A DNA stretch of 64,000 nt from the NCBI GenBank assembly GCA_019914995.1, contig CM034133.1, positions 4,774,001 to 4,838,000 of the forward strand. Direction: 5' to 3'. Shown piece after piece: positions 60,642-64,000 of the stretch. The notes below the pieces were generated by a model. That model searched no databases. It was not told the origin of the DNA and was given only the letters and a program-made list of their open reading frames with translations. The position numbers were made by a program, and so were the translations under genes. Source of the stretch: Acanthochlamys bracteata. Its lineage: Eukaryota > Streptophyta > Magnoliopsida > Pandanales > Velloziaceae. The number at the start of each line of letters is the position of its first letter. Position 1 is the first letter of the stretch.

Positions 60642-63600
60642 TTATCTCTTATGGCAGATTCTTGAGAACGAGTCAAGTCCTAGAGGTTTAGTGAAAATGT
60701 CAGCTAGTTGATTTTCGGAATTAACAAAGTTTAACACTATATTATTGCATTCAACATGCTCTCTAATTAAATGGTGTCTCAAATCTATGTGCTTTGTGCG
60801 TGAGTGTTGAATGGAATTTTTGGTTAACTTAATAGCACTTATATTGTCACAGAATATAGGCACATTCTTAAAATCACAACCAAAATCAAGAAGTTGTTGT
60901 TTTATCCAGAGTACGAGAGCAAAGAACTTCCAAATATGTATTTTGCTTGGCGGTTGACACATCGCACGAAGTTGTTTTCTAGTATGTTTTCTTGTGGATG
61001 ACTGGATCTGTACTTGAAAGGTCTGCTGATCTGTTCGTGAGTTTCTGTCTGATCAGATAGAATTCCAAGAGTCTGTCCTTCCTCTGTTATTTCAAATTTG
61101 GTGTTAAATCACCGTTTGGGTCTCTGTAATTTGTTGTGTTTCTGTCGATGGGAACAGCTCTTCTTCTTCTTCTGATCCTGCATCTAGTTCTGGATTTCTT
61201 CTCGTCCTATTGTTAGACTCATTAAATAATACATGCATAGATTCTTCAACAATCATGGTTCGTTTATTAAATATTCTATATGCTTTTGATGTTGAGGAAT
61301 AGCCGAGAAAAATACTTTCGTCACTTTTTGCATCAAACTTTTCAAAATTATCTTTCCCGTTGTTGAGTATAAAACATTTACATCCAAAGATTCTTAAGTA
61401 ACCAATATTTGGAGTTCTTCCCTTTAGAAGCTCATATGGAGTCTTTTTAAGAATGGGGCGAATGAATGCACGGTTAATGATATGACATGCAGTATTAACA
61501 GCTTCAGCCCAAAAATATTTTGATAGATTCTGTTCTATGAGCATGGTTCGAGCCATTTCTACTAGCACTCTATTTTTCCTTTCCACTACACCATTTTGTT
61601 GGGGAGTTCTTGGAGCAAAGAAGTTGTGTGTCAGCCCATTCGATTCACAAAATTCATCAAAATAAAAATTTTGAAACTCTTTGCCATGATCACTTCTAAT
61701 AGCACAGATATTTAGGTTTAGTTCTTTTTGAATCTTTTTGAAAAAGCATATAAATATTTTCAGGGCATCATTTTTGTATGCTAAGAAGTAAACCCAACAG
61801 AAATGAGACTAATCATCTACTATTACTAGACAGTAATACTTACCTCCCAAGCTTGCTGTTCTTGATGGTCTAAACAAATCCATGTGTAGTAGTTGTAATG
61901 GTTGCTTGGTTGTTATCACTTGCTTATACTTGAATGATGACTTCACTTGTTTACCTTTGGCACAGGCATCACATAGTTCATCCAAGCTATAGTTGGCTTC
62001 AGGCAGTCCCTTTACTAGTTTTAATTTGGACAGTTTTGATAGTATCTTGATGTTGCAATGTCCCAAACGTCTATGCCAGAGCCAGCTGCTTTCTTACTGA
62101 CTTGCTACTAAACACATTTTGTTGTTAGGAAGATCATCAATATAGAGTACATAAACATTACCTTCCCTTTTTCCGTTCAGTATTTCTTTTCCAGATGACA
62201 GATTAACAATTGAGCAGCAATGATTATCAAAATTGACTTTAAATCCGTTATCACATAATTGACTTATGCTTATTAGGTTATGTTTTAGTCTTTTAACATG
62301 AAGAATATTTTCTATGCATAGGGAAGAGGGATTATCTATTTTTTCTATGCCTATTACCTTGCACTTATTGTTGTCTCCAAGAATTACATTTCCTTCGAAT
62401 TATTTTTGTAAACTGCTGAAATATTTTTCATTCTCTGTCATATGTCTTGAGCACCCGCTGTCCAAGTACCATTTACTGTATTTCAGTCGGGTTAGCTCCT
62501 CTCCTTCCTGCAAAAAAGGTCTTTAGTGCTTAGGTACCCAAATTCTTTGGGACCTAAAGAGTTAGTGCTGTTATATGTTCCTTTTGGAACCCATATCATT
62601 TTTATTTTATTGGTGTTCTTTTTATACCAGCAAGAATTAACATTATGCCCTTTTTTGCCACAATGAAAGAATTTAACAAAAGATATTGTGGAGTAAGACC
62701 TATTTGCTGTACATGCTTTAGACATTAAAATTTTGTTTTGCATCCTTACTGTTATCATATCTGAGTGGCTTGTGGAGGGCTGATCATACCTTGTGACTTG
62801 TTTACCAGTTGCTATAGATGATAGAATAAATCTTATTCCTTCCTTTCTGTATGGGCTGCATTGAGCTCCCAATATTGCATCTAGTCTATCCTTTTCATTT
62901 ACAAATTTTGCCAGAGATGCTTCTAGGTCGAGGTTCTTCGTCAGAGGAAGAATCACTTACCTGCTGGTCGTTGATCTTTAATGCAATCCCTTCAGGACGT
63001 TCGTTAGTCTTCTTCAGTGATAGTTCCTTGGCCATTAGCTTGCCAATTAGTTCATCCAGTGACATTTGATTAAAGCTTAGATTTTCCTCTATGGCGTCTA
63101 CTTTAGATCCAAAAATATTGGCAGCACAGCTCTTAATATCTTCCATTTCAGTTTTTCAGGTTTGAATACTTTTCCTAGATTCTTTAGAGGATTTGTGATA
63201 TTAGTAAATCTAGTAAACATCTGAGTAATGGACTCACCTCGGTTCATCCTGAAGTTTTCATACTCATGCATGAGTAGGTTCACTCTGGTTTCCTTGACTC
63301 GAGTGGTTCCTTCATGCGTTACCTCCAACTGATCCCATATTTCTTTAACAGTGTTGCAAAGCACGATTACATGAAACTCATTAGGATCCAAATACAGCGA
63401 TGTGAAAGGTTCATGGCTCTGTCATTCATTGATATGAGCTTGTTATCTTCATCATTATATTCACGTTCAGCCTTGGGGATACGTATTCCATCTGGGCTAG
63501 TTTTGGTTGGAACGATTGGTCCGTCTCGTATGATCTTCCGTAGTGTGAAGTCTTGTGCCTGAATAAAGATTGTCATTTTGGTTTTCCAGTAGCCATAGTT

Positions 63601-63729
63601 TGTTCCATCAAAGAGTGGTGGTCTATTGGAGGATCTACCTTCAAAAGCTATAGGAACAAGGTTAGCCATAGGGATCTTTTACCTCAAGGTTGTTAGACCT
63701 TTGATTTTAGGATGCCTTCTCTGATACCA
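60642..63729 (-). pseudogene. Decayed Ty1/copia retrotransposon, RT deleted
   Basis: Minus-strand order: a PBS at 63729-63717 (TGGTATCAGAGAA); gag from 63669 (FDGTNYGYWKTKM; EIWDQLEVTHEGTTRVKETR) with frameshifts near 63400, 63120 and 62940; and a zinc knuckle near 62660 with its first Cys replaced (FFHCGKKGHNVNSC). Protease (WYLDSGCSRHMT) lies near 62465. The pre-integrase and integrase domain runs 62070-61104, with catalytic D in LLHMDLF, D in IRSDHGKEF and E in GVMERKN, plus one stop after VIVDD. RNase H (NVPIFCDNISAIKLTKNSIQ; NQLADIFTKPL) is at 60962-60642. Between SSHPQENIL (about 61000) and RNase H essentially all of reverse transcriptase is missing. The element is non-functional. Confidence 0.9.
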
Positions 63730-63731
63730 AT

Positions 63732-64000
63732 TGTTAGATATTTCTATAAGATTAACTCAAGAGGGGAGGGGTGAATTGAATTAGTCTATAAAAAATTTTA
63801 TCAAACTTGTTACCCTCTCAAGCGGCGAGCTTTACATAATGTATCAGATCTTTGTAACTGCCTGAGACAGAGAGAGTTAGAATGTTTACTGACATAAGTG
63901 ACAAAGAGTAATGCTTAGGGTATTTAACGTGGTTCGGCAAAACCTTTTTGCCTACAGCCACGGTCGCTCTATCACTAGAGCCAAAGCTTTACTAAACCTT
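63732..64000 (-). mobile_element. 5' LTR of the copia element (runs out of window)
   Basis: In element sense it ends ...ATATCTAACA just before the primer site at 63729. On the plus strand it starts TGTTAGATATTT and contains GGGGTGAATTGAATT and CGTGGTTCGGCAAAACC, words I associate with copia LTRs of plants. Its 5' end lies beyond base 64000. Confidence 0.75.

Noticed and set aside
1-64000. tRNA, rRNA, CRISPR arrays and bacterial-type operons
   Set aside because: I looked for tRNA T-arm words (GGTTCGAATCC-like), rRNA and regularly spaced repeats and saw none; CCGAAC/GACCCG words belong to the repeat islands.

Overview
This is nuclear DNA of a flowering plant. The evidence is AT-rich intergenic sequence, split genes with GT-AG introns (plus one AT-AC and one GC-AG intron), plant-specific families (type-B response regulator, Di19, COBRA-like, DPD1) and many MITEs and LTR retroelements. 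I cannot name the species. About a tenth of the window is protein-coding exon; much of the rest is transposon-derived.

Layout. 1-2206 (-): a Di19 zinc-finger gene whose last exon lies left of the window; it carries a textbook U12-type AT-AC intron. 2207-10170: no confident gene; GACCCG-rich repeats, AT-rich repeats, an 80-bp perfect duplication and a hairpin. 10174-11799 (-): a two-finger CCCH protein. 12100-17600: repeats, including a 623-bp element with terminal inverted repeats and 12-bp flanking direct repeats. 17605-22700 (-): a DPD1-type organelle exonuclease. 24248-27335 (-): frataxin. 27336-34050: intergenic repeats. 34529-40165 (+): a type-B response regulator. 40699-44440 (-): a decayed Ty3/gypsy element with an intact-looking TRIM (LTRs, PBS-like site, 5-bp target duplication) nested in its integrase. 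45290-47260 (-): an intronless COBRA-like gene. 47560-59500: repeats, including a 530-bp hAT MITE with a perfect 8-bp target duplication, nested in a possible 4.3-kb inverted-repeat element that also carries a promoter/leader-like stretch and a splice-flanked exon. 59527-64000: an LTR/gag fragment (+) facing a decayed Ty1/copia element (-) that lacks most of its reverse transcriptase and runs out of the window.

The six confident genes are ordinary single-copy-type plant genes and form no pathway. Two neighbours, DPD1-like exonuclease and frataxin, both act in organelles, but nothing in the sequence suggests co-regulation. Exon coordinates were derived by hand from splice sites, frame continuity and family resemblance; no alignment or transcript data were available. 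I found no convincing new biological system. The most interesting items are the U12 intron, the TRIM nested in the gypsy integrase, and the 4.3-kb element with exon-like cargo.
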